DNA of 64,000 nt from Algivirga pacifica (GTDB taxonomy: Bacteria > Bacteroidota > Bacteroidia > Cytophagales > Flammeovirgaceae), in assembly GCF_039543525.1 (NCBI RefSeq), contig NZ_BAABJX010000043.1, forward strand, positions 1 to 64,000, given 5' to 3'. A program made the position numbers and the translations under genes. The notes under the pieces were generated by a model, which saw nothing but the letters and a program-made list of their open reading frames with translations, was not told the DNA's origin and did not search any database. This document shows positions 10,501 to 17,120 of this stretch, piece by piece. The number at the start of each line of letters is the position of its first letter. Position 1 is the stretch's first letter.

Positions 10501-10668
10501 AGAAGATCCAATCCATAAATATCCTTTACTATCCATAGCCAAAGAGACGGAGTGGTTTTGAGCAAGTCCTTCTCGATTGGTGTATTGTGTAATATGGTAT
10601 TGTTGTGCTTGTACAAAAGAAATACCCAAAAATAAGCTGAGTAGTAGTTGAAATAGTTTGACGTACAT
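7540..10668 (-). CDS. Two-component-type beta-propeller sensor with SpoIIE/PP2C phosphatase domain
   Basis: A 1042-residue membrane sensor. A signal peptide (about 1-21, ending VQAQ) is followed by many propeller repeats with motifs such as GYLWIGSSEGGVSRFDG, NLWVGTSGGGLLKIS and GIWFAGKDGIFR (to about 640). A Y_Y_Y domain lies at about 655-700, one transmembrane helix at about 716-737, a coiled coil at about 740-800, and a SpoIIE-type serine phosphatase domain at about 816-1040. In Bacteroidota this periplasmic half is usually attached to a histidine kinase. Here output should be dephosphorylation of a protein, typically an anti-sigma antagonist, but no partner is adjacent. The ligand is unknown. 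Confidence 0.85.
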   Translation of the reverse strand: MYVKLFQLLLSLFLGISFVQAQQYHITQYTNREGLAQNHSVSLAMDSKGYLWIGSSEGGVSRFDGHTFDVYDTSNGLSSNFIQKVTVDALDNVWVQTSKGLHCLDGQKVHYLHTEGTMTVHSQDSVYIQGPKYTLEVCTPTGLLPTYIKSDKAYNHIAHNQKKDFLCARNNQIELFSRDGHLEGQWELPHSINNITAAFQEDAWWIGTIKGLYLLQNKHLSSPYPELEHCQITSILPLSSQRLWIGTQQNGAILCTPDGLKILKEENGLSNNIQDILADQQGGIWFAGKDGIFRLHNLSVLFYPFKKERIQSTLSLHENGIVATSQKRLYFFHKELLTPLPYPKNISTSDKKLFAIHQTPYILSKDRLYYPDSSRTFIRRHRFSYKDVPENEVFKAAIEWQKSIYIAGKETLYSSKYSLDSLNQVPSPTTMKGISCLAATPQALWVGTQKDGIFRLDTKGNFKQFTLNDGLSSLHINTLITDKKNNLWVGTSGGGLLKISTEEQVTTYQEENFTSTNIYSLEFDPYGNLWAGSDRGMNKIIFIQNDYLKVERYQGSEGITQLEYSKNSSCIDHKGQLWFGSSEGIYCINPEKDLLNMIPPKTYLTGINVNFQDASLMEYADHFTPWHHVPVDLSLPHGKNHLTIYFSGVTMDLPEKVKYQWRLSGIDQAWTTASKQSFANYSNLPAGNYTFEVKSINARGLESNDTAVLHFEIDKPFYFTKLFLTVVLGLLVVLIRWWYKQRVSSYEKAKAFLRKKVAERTEELEQQRSKLSQQSQAMQKQHEELNGIYERMSNSLQYAGKIQEAILLKEDTFSELLPQSFTLFQPKETVAGVFFWVHQHQEHIHLALIDCTNRGVPAAFISIVGKEMLTRVVQNFPKASPAEILELLHEEFVSVLHAESKAHINDGMDIAYCDINLKERILTFAGARRPLFVMEEGIIREYKGDFCSIGIQYNNKIKNSFTNQVMPLKEGNTYYLFSDGFTNQFDQNGKKFKKSQLKALLEESASYRMEEQKQILSEAFQEWKGDVEQLDDILFVGFKVTE

Positions 10669-10720
10669 ATTGGTCAGTCGTGTTGTTTAGCAGGAATTCT
10701 CATTTTGGTAGAAAAAAACA

Positions 10721-10756
10721 AAAAAGCTGATTATTCACAAGAATAACCAGCTTTTT
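10721..10756 (-). terminator. Terminator downstream of gap
   Basis: Sixteen-base arms (10721-10736 and 10741-10756) with one mismatch enclose the loop ACAA. On the minus strand the stem ends in a T run. It lies 63 bp past the gap stop codon, between gap and the sensor gene. Confidence 0.75.
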
Positions 10757-10818
10757 AGATAAATAATGCAATACTTAGTCTTAGAGGACAGTAAGTATAT
10801 CCCTAAGGTAAGTAATAA

Positions 10819-11838
10819 TTATAGTGTTGACATATAAGACAATAACTCAATCACTTTGTTTGAGTATCCCCACTCGTTGTCATACCATGAAACAACTTTT
10901 ACGAAGTTGTCATTCAATGCGATACCAGCGTCAGCATCGAAGATAGAAGTTCTTGCATCAGAAACGAAGTCCTGAGAAACAACTGCATCCTCTGTATAGC
11001 CTAGGATTCCTTGAAGACCACCTTCTGCAACTGGAGTGTCAGCAGCTTTCTTCATTGCTGCTTTGATGTCCTCGTAAGAAGCACCTTTCTCCAAACGACA
11101 AGTCAAGTCTACTACTGAAACGTCAGCCGTAGGAACACGGAATGCCATACCAGTAAGTTTTCCGTTCAACTCAGGAATTACTTTACCTACTGCTTTTGCA
11201 GCACCTGTAGAAGAAGGGATGATGTTAGAAAGTGCAGCTCTACCACCTCTCCAGTCTTTCATTGAAGGACCATCAACTGTTTTTTGAGTTGCTGTAGTAG
11301 CGTGAACAGTCGTCATTAGACCTTCCAAGATACCATAGTTGTCATTCAATACTTTTGCGATAGGAGCAAGACAGTTAGTAGTACATGAAGCGTTAGAAAC
11401 GATGTTCATGTCTGCAGTTAGTTTGTCGTGGTTTACACCGTAAACAAACATTGGAGTGTCGTCTTTTGATGGAGCAGACATAACTACCTTTTTAGCACCA
11501 GCTTTAAGGTGAGCTTCTGCTGTTTCTTTTGTTAGGAACAAACCTGTAGATTCAACTACGTAGTCAGCGCCAATCGCATCCCACTTAAGGTCTGCTGGGT
11601 TTCTTTCTGCAGTTACACGAACAGTAGTACCGTTTACGATAAGGTTACCGTCTTTCACTTCTACTTCACCGTTGAATCTTCCGTGAACAGAATCGTATTT
11701 AAGCATATATGCAATGTAGTCTACGTCCAAAAGGTCGTTGATACCTACGATCTCGATGTTCTCTTTCTCTTGTGCAGCGCGGAATACTAGTCTACCGATT
11801 CTACCGAATCCGTTAATCCCAACTTTGATTGTTGACAT
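10819..11838 (-). CDS. gap: Glyceraldehyde-3-phosphate dehydrogenase, type I
   Basis: A 339-residue NAD-dependent glycolytic enzyme of normal length. The Rossmann motif INGFGRIGRLVFR (8-20) binds NAD, catalytic Cys152 lies in SNASCTTNC, and the histidine partner and WYDNEWGYS motif follow. It oxidises glyceraldehyde-3-phosphate to 1,3-bisphosphoglycerate in the cytoplasm. Codon use and base composition are more even than in its neighbours, as expected for a highly expressed gene. Monocistronic, with its own terminator. Confidence 0.97.
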   Translation of the reverse strand: MSTIKVGINGFGRIGRLVFRAAQEKENIEIVGINDLLDVDYIAYMLKYDSVHGRFNGEVEVKDGNLIVNGTTVRVTAERNPADLKWDAIGADYVVESTGLFLTKETAEAHLKAGAKKVVMSAPSKDDTPMFVYGVNHDKLTADMNIVSNASCTTNCLAPIAKVLNDNYGILEGLMTTVHATTATQKTVDGPSMKDWRGGRAALSNIIPSSTGAAKAVGKVIPELNGKLTGMAFRVPTADVSVVDLTCRLEKGASYEDIKAAMKKAADTPVAEGGLQGILGYTEDAVVSQDFVSDARTSIFDADAGIALNDNFVKVVSWYDNEWGYSNKVIELLSYMSTL

Positions 11839-12150
11839 AGTGATGTTCTTATTTTGTATGGATAAAAGAAAATTTTTCTTAACTCCTTATTGTGGTAAGG
11901 GTAAGAATATATTTGGTTGTATTAATTCCTTGAAATCACTCTATTCTTTCAAGGATGTATACAAACTTAAGGATACTGATAAGTATAATTGATGACTAAG
12001 GTCATAATTTTCAGGGAGTATGGTTACCATTGTCCCTTGTCACAATCGTAATAAAGACAATTAATATTGGGTTTTGTGCTGAATTACAGATCTAAACAAA
12101 AATAGCACTTTATGTGTACAAAATACGATTATTAAAATGCTTTTTTTGCA
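11839..12150 (-). promoter_or_regulatory. Upstream region of gap with a candidate -7 box
   Basis: No ORF is present. On the minus strand TAAGTTTG (11962-11969 in plus coordinates) fits the Bacteroidota -7 consensus TAnnTTTG and would give a leader of about 120 bases. No good TTTG lies at -33. A short hairpin (CCTTGAAA paired with TTTCAAGG, 11932-11954) lies in the leader. The promoter call is tentative. Confidence 0.3.
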
Positions 12151-12154
12151 AAAT

Positions 12155-12182
12155 AAAAGGCAATGAGTGCTTCATTGCCTTT
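12155..12182 (-). terminator. Terminator of the YceI lipoprotein gene
   Basis: AAAGGCAATGA pairs with TCATTGCCTTT around a 5-base loop. On the minus strand the hairpin sits about 15 bp after the stop codon and runs into T residues. The flanking A and T runs would also let it work on the plus strand. Confidence 0.75.
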
Positions 12183-12198
12183 TTTATATCAATCTAGG

Positions 12199-12852
12199 TT
12201 AATTTCTCATCAATGTAGATTTGATAGTGATGTCTACATCAGGCCATAGTTTAGAAATATTGTCGCTACCAGTGTGAAGGTCATGGCAAATTTCATTTAA
12301 CTTTTCAATACCCGGTAGGGCATCAAAGATGCTAACATCTAAATTACCTTTTAATCGAAGGACATTCTGAGCATCGATAGAGTAGTCTAAGCTAATCTCC
12401 TTACTTACCGAATTCATGGTAAGGTCAACAATCACTTTTCCCTCTTTGATTTCTTTAATGCTACCTTTCAATACATCGGTGGCATTCAGCGTTCCGAAAA
12501 AGAATTCTTTAATTTTATGATCTCTGCTGGCATCTCCTGTTTTTATACTGCTTACAGGAATAGAGAAGGTAGCTCCTGTTAAAAGCTCCTCTGGAGTAGC
12601 AGCAGTTTCGTTACCTGCTGTAATAGAGAAGTCCGTGAATTTCCCTCCAACACCTGCACGCTCGGTGTATTTGTAAGCAGTGAACAGGATAGAAGTCGCG
12701 CTACTATCATAGCTATAGGTTGCAGTACCTGCTTCTGTAGGTGCTACTTCTTGTGTTACTTCTGTATTTTCTTCTTTGGTAGTTTTCTGATTGCAAGAAA
12801 CAGCCCATAGGGTACTAGCCAAGATGGTTGCTGAAAGAATGATTTTTTTCAT
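12199..12852 (-). CDS. YceI-family lipoprotein
   Basis: A 217-residue lipoprotein: the signal peptide ends in a lipobox with Cys at about residue 20 (AVSC). After a Glu/Thr-rich linker the sequence matches the YceI domain, a lipocalin-like barrel that binds isoprenoid-type lipids, including the segment with FTAYKYTERAGVGGKF and the later strands. YceI proteins are periplasmic or membrane-anchored and the physiological ligand is mostly unknown. The gene has its own terminator, and the HIRAN gene lies 62 bp upstream on the same strand. Confidence 0.8.
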   Translation of the reverse strand: MKKIILSATILASTLWAVSCNQKTTKEENTEVTQEVAPTEAGTATYSYDSSATSILFTAYKYTERAGVGGKFTDFSITAGNETAATPEELLTGATFSIPVSSIKTGDASRDHKIKEFFFGTLNATDVLKGSIKEIKEGKVIVDLTMNSVSKEISLDYSIDAQNVLRLKGNLDVSIFDALPGIEKLNEICHDLHTGSDNISKLWPDVDITIKSTLMRN

Positions 12853-12913
12853 AAGAAAATTAAAATTATAAGTAAAAGTGGTTTCCCAAAAAACGGTTTG
12901 TTATTCTTATTGT

Positions 12914-13414
12914 TTAGTTCGCAGAGACATTACTCCTCAAACTATATTTTTGAAGTGCGATATAAACCTGTAAAGTCTCTTTTTCTTCTTTGATATCTAT
13001 AATGCTTGCTTCCACAGGAGAGGAAGCTTCCAAGCGACTCTTGACCTCAATAGCCAAGTCCATATCCAAAAAACCAATTTGTTGTCGATTGAGACGAAGT
13101 ACCTGAATGGCATGCTTGTCATATTGGTTGATGGAATCAGGAATCAACATAAGCCGTTCGCCTTTTTTACATTCTCGGATGATGTCTTGTCGTTGGCTTC
13201 CATCATCATTTTGGTAACGGACCCCTGCGATCTGTACCTCCTGTACAGGAAGTTTCTTTAGCGTAGAGATGTCTTGAAACTTATTGAGGTAGTTTCTGTA
13301 AACTTCATCCTCCTGTTTTTGTAGGAGTAATGCTTTTTTTGTTTTTCGTTTTTTGCTTTGAAAATACAGTAATAAAGCCACAAGCAGCACAAGGGCTAGA
13401 ATAGAGTAGTTCAT
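12914..13414 (-). CDS. Membrane-anchored HIRAN-domain protein
   Basis: I choose the ATG at 13414 (MNYSILALVLL), giving 166 residues, because the longer reading overlaps the next gene and begins with an unconvincing segment. A single N-terminal membrane helix (about 4-20) precedes a basic linker and a HIRAN domain (about 60-130), recognised by VQIAGVRYQNDDGSQRQ, the acid-rich middle, KHAIQVL and IGFLDMDLA. HIRAN domains bind DNA ends or single-stranded DNA in helicases such as HLTF, so an anchored stand-alone copy is unusual. It probably forms a transcription unit with the 73-residue gene upstream. Confidence 0.65.
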   Translation of the reverse strand: MNYSILALVLLVALLLYFQSKKRKTKKALLLQKQEDEVYRNYLNKFQDISTLKKLPVQEVQIAGVRYQNDDGSQRQDIIRECKKGERLMLIPDSINQYDKHAIQVLRLNRQQIGFLDMDLAIEVKSRLEASSPVEASIIDIKEEKETLQVYIALQKYSLRSNVSAN

Positions 13415-13434
13415 GTATAGTTGGTTTAGTGATA

Positions 13435-13656
13435 TTATTCGTCCTCCAGGCAAGCCTTTAGATTTCCCTCCAGAGTATCCCAGTATTCCTCAAAACTTTC
13501 TGGTACAGGAATAGGGCTTTTCCCTTGCTGTACTAGCCAGTAGTTTACATTGTAAAGACGCTCTTTTTGATATTTTGAATGTTTGTCAAACTCACTAAAG
13601 TCAGACCCCTGTCCTTTTTCAGCTAGCAGTTGCTCGTAGATCTCCTTCGGTTTCAT
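13435..13656 (-). CDS. Small hypothetical protein
   Basis: A 73-residue acidic, soluble protein (MKPKEIYEQLLAEKGQG...). It has no signal peptide and no domain I recognise. It lies 20 bp upstream of the HIRAN gene start on the same strand, so the two are probably co-transcribed. Aromatic and charged residues are evenly spread, consistent with a real helical protein. Confidence 0.55.
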   Translation of the reverse strand: MKPKEIYEQLLAEKGQGSDFSEFDKHSKYQKERLYNVNYWLVQQGKSPIPVPESFEEYWDTLEGNLKACLEDE

Positions 13657-13707
13657 TCTTCTTAGTTGCGATTTTTAAAGTAGTGGTGATGATGGTAAAT
13701 ATCCTTA

Positions 13708-13870
13708 AGAGCTTGTTTGGAATACATCTTCAGATAGAAAATTCCTCTAATCACTGTTCAAATCGACTCAAATTTTCAACTAATAGAACCACTATTATTC
13801 TCAAATTTGAATCAATTTGAACAGGTTATAGAAATTTTCTCTATCTAAATCAGTATTTCAAACAAGCTCT
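13708..13870. repeat. Foldback element, family B, copy 1 (163 bp)
   Basis: The termini AGAGCTTGTTTGGAA and TTTCAAACAAGCTCT are inverted repeats. Inside, AGATAG pairs with CTATCT, CTGTTCAAAT with ATTTGAACAG, and TCAAATTT with AAATTTGA. The apex is a hairpin TAATAG-AACCA-CTATTA. The copy at 16925-17087 has the same length, ends, apex and internal motifs CCTCTAAT/TTATAGAA, but different stem sequences that still pair. It fills the gap between two minus-strand genes and has no coding capacity. Confidence 0.85.
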
Positions 13871-13877
13871 AAGAGGT

Positions 13878-14183
13878 TTATGATAGATAGAATCGCTTTT
13901 CCTCCTGATACTTTATGAACTTTTCAATTTCTTCTTCAGAAGTGGTTTCTGTAATGCACTCTTGGGCAATACTGGCACCGACTCTTTTTTCAATAATCTC
14001 ATGTACTTGATAGCTTCTCCAGATGGGATGTCTGTAGAGCTTAATTTCATCTCCTTGCTCAATCTTCTGGGAAGGTTTGACGATCTTATCGTTGATCAGT
14101 ACCTGTTCGTCCTTTATGGCGTTGGAAGCCATGGTTCTGGTCTTGAAAAGTCTTACTGCCCAAAGGTATTTATCTGTTCTCAT
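13878..14183 (-). CDS. S4-domain RNA-binding protein, Hsp15 (HslR) type
   Basis: A 101-residue protein that is essentially one S4 domain: MRTDKYLWAVRLFKTRTMA is the classic beginning and VLINDKIVKPSQKIEQGDEI the second half. Hsp15 homologues bind stalled 50S subunits carrying nascent chains and aid recycling. The Bacteroidota version is shorter than E. coli HslR, as here. Cytoplasmic. It lies just downstream of the MORN gene and the family A repeat, and the foldback element is beyond its stop. Confidence 0.82.
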   Translation of the reverse strand: MRTDKYLWAVRLFKTRTMASNAIKDEQVLINDKIVKPSQKIEQGDEIKLYRHPIWRSYQVHEIIEKRVGASIAQECITETTSEEEIEKFIKYQEEKRFYLS

Positions 14184-14257
14184 GCCTAAATATAATGCAG
14201 AAATTTCAATTCATCTTACAATCGTGCGAAAAGCACCTTTTCTATATAATAACCAAA

Positions 14258-14287
14258 AGCCATCCGCAAAGGTTATTGAGGATGGCT
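14258..14287 (-). terminator. Probable terminator after the MORN-repeat gene
   Basis: AGCCATCC (14258-14265) pairs with GGATGGCT (14280-14287) around a 14-base loop, and on the minus strand it is followed by TTTTGG. The T tract is short, so it is weaker than the other terminators here. It also serves as a spacer before the S4 gene. Confidence 0.45.
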
Positions 14288-14295
14288 CTTGGAGC

Positions 14296-14405
14296 GTTGA
14301 ATCGTTGAATTGAGCTTCGCTCGTTGATTCGAGTTGAATCGTTTATTGAACTCAGTCAACCTTTCAACTCGAATCAACGAGCGAAGCTCAATTCAACGAT
14401 TCAAC
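14296..14405. repeat. Mosaic palindromic repeat, family A, copy 2
   Basis: An almost perfect inverted repeat of about 45-base arms (14296-14341 and 14361-14405) around a short loop. Each arm holds GTTGAATCG, the mini-palindrome GAGCTTCGCTC and GATTCGAGTTGAAT or their complements. This is the simplest copy of the family and shows the basic unit clearly. Confidence 0.85.
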
Positions 14406-14428
14406 CAGCAGCGTAAGCTGCCTCAACA

Positions 14429-16009
14429 TTAGTTTGAGGTGATATCTTCACTTCCTAGCAATACCCCTTCATTATCATAGGTCTCTACTTTTACCGGAGT
14501 GCCATCCTGGTTAAAGTATTCCCATTTACCTCTCTTGTTCTCCTGGAACTGCATGCCCTTGGCTTTCAGTTGGCCATTCTCGTAATAATGCGTGGTTTCT
14601 CCACTGATATAATTATTACGGTATTTTGTACTGGTTTTGACCTGCTTTCCATCGGTGTAGTACTCATATTGTGTGCCGTAGATAACGCCATAAGCGTATT
14701 TGGTCTTGAGCTTCATTTTGCCATTCTCGTAATAATCTACCTTTTCTCCGTGTAGCTTACCGTCTTTCCAAAGGGCAATAGACTTAAGAGTACCATCTTC
14801 GTAATAATATGCCCAAGACCCTTCGGGTAGCTCATTGAGATACTCTCCTTCTTCGATCAGGATTTTACCGGGAAGGTATTTTTTGAAGTGTCGGCTTTTT
14901 CTGGAGTAATAGTCGATCTCTTCCTTGATGTCCTGATTCTTATAGTAAAGAGTAGTTTTTCCGTGCAAGATGCCTTTATGGTAGTTTTGTTGGCTTTTCA
15001 GTTCACCGCTATCATAATAGTTCATGACAAGGCCGTGAGGGACCATTTTTAGGGTGCTTCCAGATCGTACGAGTTGCCCTTCCTGATTCCATTCTTTAAT
15101 GGTACCGCTGCCATCTTCCAAAGTGGTTAGTTCTGACTTAACCATTCCAACAGCATAGTATTCTTTAATATTTCCAGTAATCTTCCCGTTTTTATAGGCT
15201 GATTCTGTTTTAATAGAACCTGTAGGGTAGTAGATTCTTACCAGTCCATTTTCCTTATGATTAACAAAAGGAACTTCTTCTTTGATGGTGCCATCTGTAT
15301 AATAAAACTTGGAAACGCCATTCAATAGATTATTTTCAAATGATGCTTCTGATTTGAGGGTTCCATCGGCATAATAGCTGATAAACTGTCCATGACTTTT
15401 ATCCTCTACAAAATGACCTTTTTGAGCTAGTTGACCATCAGGGTAATAACTTAAACTCTCCCCATTTTTTAGATCATTCTTAAATTGGATCTTGGATTTA
15501 AGCTTTCCTGATTGATAATATTCCTTAAACCATCCATCTCTCATACCATCTTTAAAGGGTACTTCTGCTTTTACCTGTCCCGATTCATAGAACATTTTCA
15601 GTTCTCCGACTAGCTTGTTGTCTTTGTATTCTCCGGTGACTTTATCTTGTCCTTCCAAAAAGTACATGGTATAGCGTCCATCTTTCAAGCCATTTTTATA
15701 ACGATAGCTGTGCTTGAGGTTGCCGTTTTCATAGTATACCTCATACTTACCGTGTAACTTTCCTTTTTTGTATTCCGCTTTTACTTTGGGCTCTTTGACC
15801 GAATAGTAATATTCATAGTAGTCGCCATGCTTTTGAGCAGTATCTTTTCCAAAGTAATAGAAGTCTTCTTTGATATGCTGTTTCTCAAAGTCGTAGTAAG
15901 TGACCATGTGGCTCTTTTTCTGGGCGAAACTAGCTGTTGAGCCAATGCCCAGCAGGAACACCGAAAGTGATAAGTACTTTTTGAGAGAAGTAAGTGACAT
16001 GGATTTCAT
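14429..16009 (-). CDS. Secreted MORN-repeat (YwqK-like) protein
   Basis: I place the start at the ATG at 16009 (MKSMSLTSLKKYLSLS), which begins a good signal peptide ending SFAQ. The longer reading adds an unlikely 13-residue extension. The mature protein is about 16-18 tandem repeats of 22-24 residues of the type YYxxGxLKxxxxYKxGxLHG, the pattern of MORN_2 / YwqK-type proteins. The repeats form an extended beta structure. In Bacteroidota such proteins are exported to the periplasm or surface, and their function is unclear. Naming as a toxin-antitoxin antitoxin in databases has little support here, since no toxin is adjacent. Confidence 0.8.
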   Translation of the reverse strand: MKSMSLTSLKKYLSLSVFLLGIGSTASFAQKKSHMVTYYDFEKQHIKEDFYYFGKDTAQKHGDYYEYYYSVKEPKVKAEYKKGKLHGKYEVYYENGNLKHSYRYKNGLKDGRYTMYFLEGQDKVTGEYKDNKLVGELKMFYESGQVKAEVPFKDGMRDGWFKEYYQSGKLKSKIQFKNDLKNGESLSYYPDGQLAQKGHFVEDKSHGQFISYYADGTLKSEASFENNLLNGVSKFYYTDGTIKEEVPFVNHKENGLVRIYYPTGSIKTESAYKNGKITGNIKEYYAVGMVKSELTTLEDGSGTIKEWNQEGQLVRSGSTLKMVPHGLVMNYYDSGELKSQQNYHKGILHGKTTLYYKNQDIKEEIDYYSRKSRHFKKYLPGKILIEEGEYLNELPEGSWAYYYEDGTLKSIALWKDGKLHGEKVDYYENGKMKLKTKYAYGVIYGTQYEYYTDGKQVKTSTKYRNNYISGETTHYYENGQLKAKGMQFQENKRGKWEYFNQDGTPVKVETYDNEGVLLGSEDITSN

Positions 16010-16402
16010 AGATTGAATTTTAATAAACTCAGGTAGAAACATAGACAAAGCTTTTGATGAAGCAAATATAAGAAAACCGAGGAAACCCTTTTAGGGGATC
16101 TTTTCCTACATGCCCATGGTTTTTATATGTTTTTAATTAAGCATAATCGAGGGCAACCGAAATGACTTGAAATATGTTACAGCCTTTTCGATTCAAAAAT
16201 CGTGAAAGAACTTGAAAGAATTCAAAAAAATCTCTCTTCAATGCCGTTCAAGTGAGGGAGAATACTTTTTTCTTAACATACTTTTAGGATTGATTGCCTT
16301 TTTCTATCCAATATGCTTATTTGATGAAAGCGGGATGATGAAATAACCCTATTGAATTAACCCTGAATCTTATTAATCGCTACTAATAAATATCGCTATC
16401 AC
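16010..16402. other. Divergent promoter region
   Basis: A 393-bp AT-rich interval between the divergent MORN and YbjN-like genes. It contains several weak TA-rich boxes but no promoter pair I can defend, no convincing ORF and no repeat shared with other gaps. Confidence 0.4.
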
Positions 16403-16861
16403 ATGAGTCAAATCATTGAAATCAGTAGAGAGTACTTGGACTCTTTACAATGGAAATATCAAGACGAAGAGTTACATAATGCGATCCGTTTTGGAATAGA
16501 ACTAGAGAATGGGAAGGTGGAGTGTCTACTGATCGAAAAAGTGGAGCAAGAACTACTTCAATTCTTTTCTTTGATCCCTTTAAATGCCCCTCAAGATCGT
16601 ATTGAAGCAGTAGCTGAGTATGTTAGTCGTGCCAATTTTGGACTAAGCTTTGGTTGTTTTGAGTTTGATTATGATGAAGGAGAAATCCGCTATAGAACCT
16701 CTATTCTGACCCCCAAGGGAATAGCTTCAGAAAATCAAATCAGCTCGTTGATCCATGTTAATTTAAATACCATGGATCGCTATTTATATGGAATTATGAA
16801 GGTGATGTTTGGAGATGCTGACCCTAAACGTAGCATTGAAGAAATTGAAGCTACTTTGTAA
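16403..16861 (+). CDS. YbjN-domain protein
   Basis: A 152-residue cytoplasmic protein resembling the YbjN / type III secretion chaperone-like fold: alternating strands and helices with the segment RIEAVAEYVSRANFGLSFGCFEFDYDEGEIRYRT and a C-terminal helix. These proteins are thought to be chaperone- or regulator-like, and the precise role is unknown. It is a single gene facing acetoacetate-CoA ligase across a composite repeat. Assignment rests on pattern memory, not on catalytic residues. Confidence 0.6.
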   Translation: MSQIIEISREYLDSLQWKYQDEELHNAIRFGIELENGKVECLLIEKVEQELLQFFSLIPLNAPQDRIEAVAEYVSRANFGLSFGCFEFDYDEGEIRYRTSILTPKGIASENQISSLIHVNLNTMDRYLYGIMKVMFGDADPKRSIEEIEATL

Positions 16862-16863
16862 AG

Positions 16864-17118
16864 GTTTGTTCATGCTGTTTAGTTGAGCTTCGCTCGTTCA
16901 TGATGTTTAGTTGATTATACCTTTAGAGCTTGTTTGGAACCACATCTTTTGGAATAAAATTCCTCTAATTTTGACTGAGAAAGTCCTGATTATCCCCATA
17001 ATAGAACCACTATTAGGCTCAAATCAGAACTTTCTCAGTCAATTTATAGAAGTTTTATTCTCAAAATCTAGATTCCAAACAAGCTCTTAAACAAAACAAC
17101 TAAACAACATGAACATAC
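16864..17118. repeat. Composite repeat: family A arms around family B
   Basis: The left part (16864-16915) carries TTTAGTTGAGCTTCGCTCGTTCAT and the right part (17090-17118) carries AACAACTAAACAACATGAAC. Between them lies a complete family B foldback. This looks like insertion of family B into a pre-existing family A palindrome between two convergent genes, giving a relative age for the two families. Confidence 0.7.
16925..17087. repeat. Foldback element, family B, copy 2 (163 bp)
   Basis: Perfect 15-base terminal inverted repeats (AGAGCTTGTTTGGAA). Internal stems are GAATAAAA with TTTTATTC, TTGACTGAGAAAGT with ACTTTCTCAGTCAA, and CTGATT with AATCAG. The apex TAATAG-AACCA-CTATTA is identical to copy 1. 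Stem sequences differ from copy 1 at most middle positions while pairing is kept. Confidence 0.87.
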
Positions 17119-17120
17119 GA

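Noticed and set aside
13708..13870. Family B as a standard insertion sequence
   Set aside because: 163 bp is too short for a transposase, there is no ORF, and no clear target duplication is visible at either copy.
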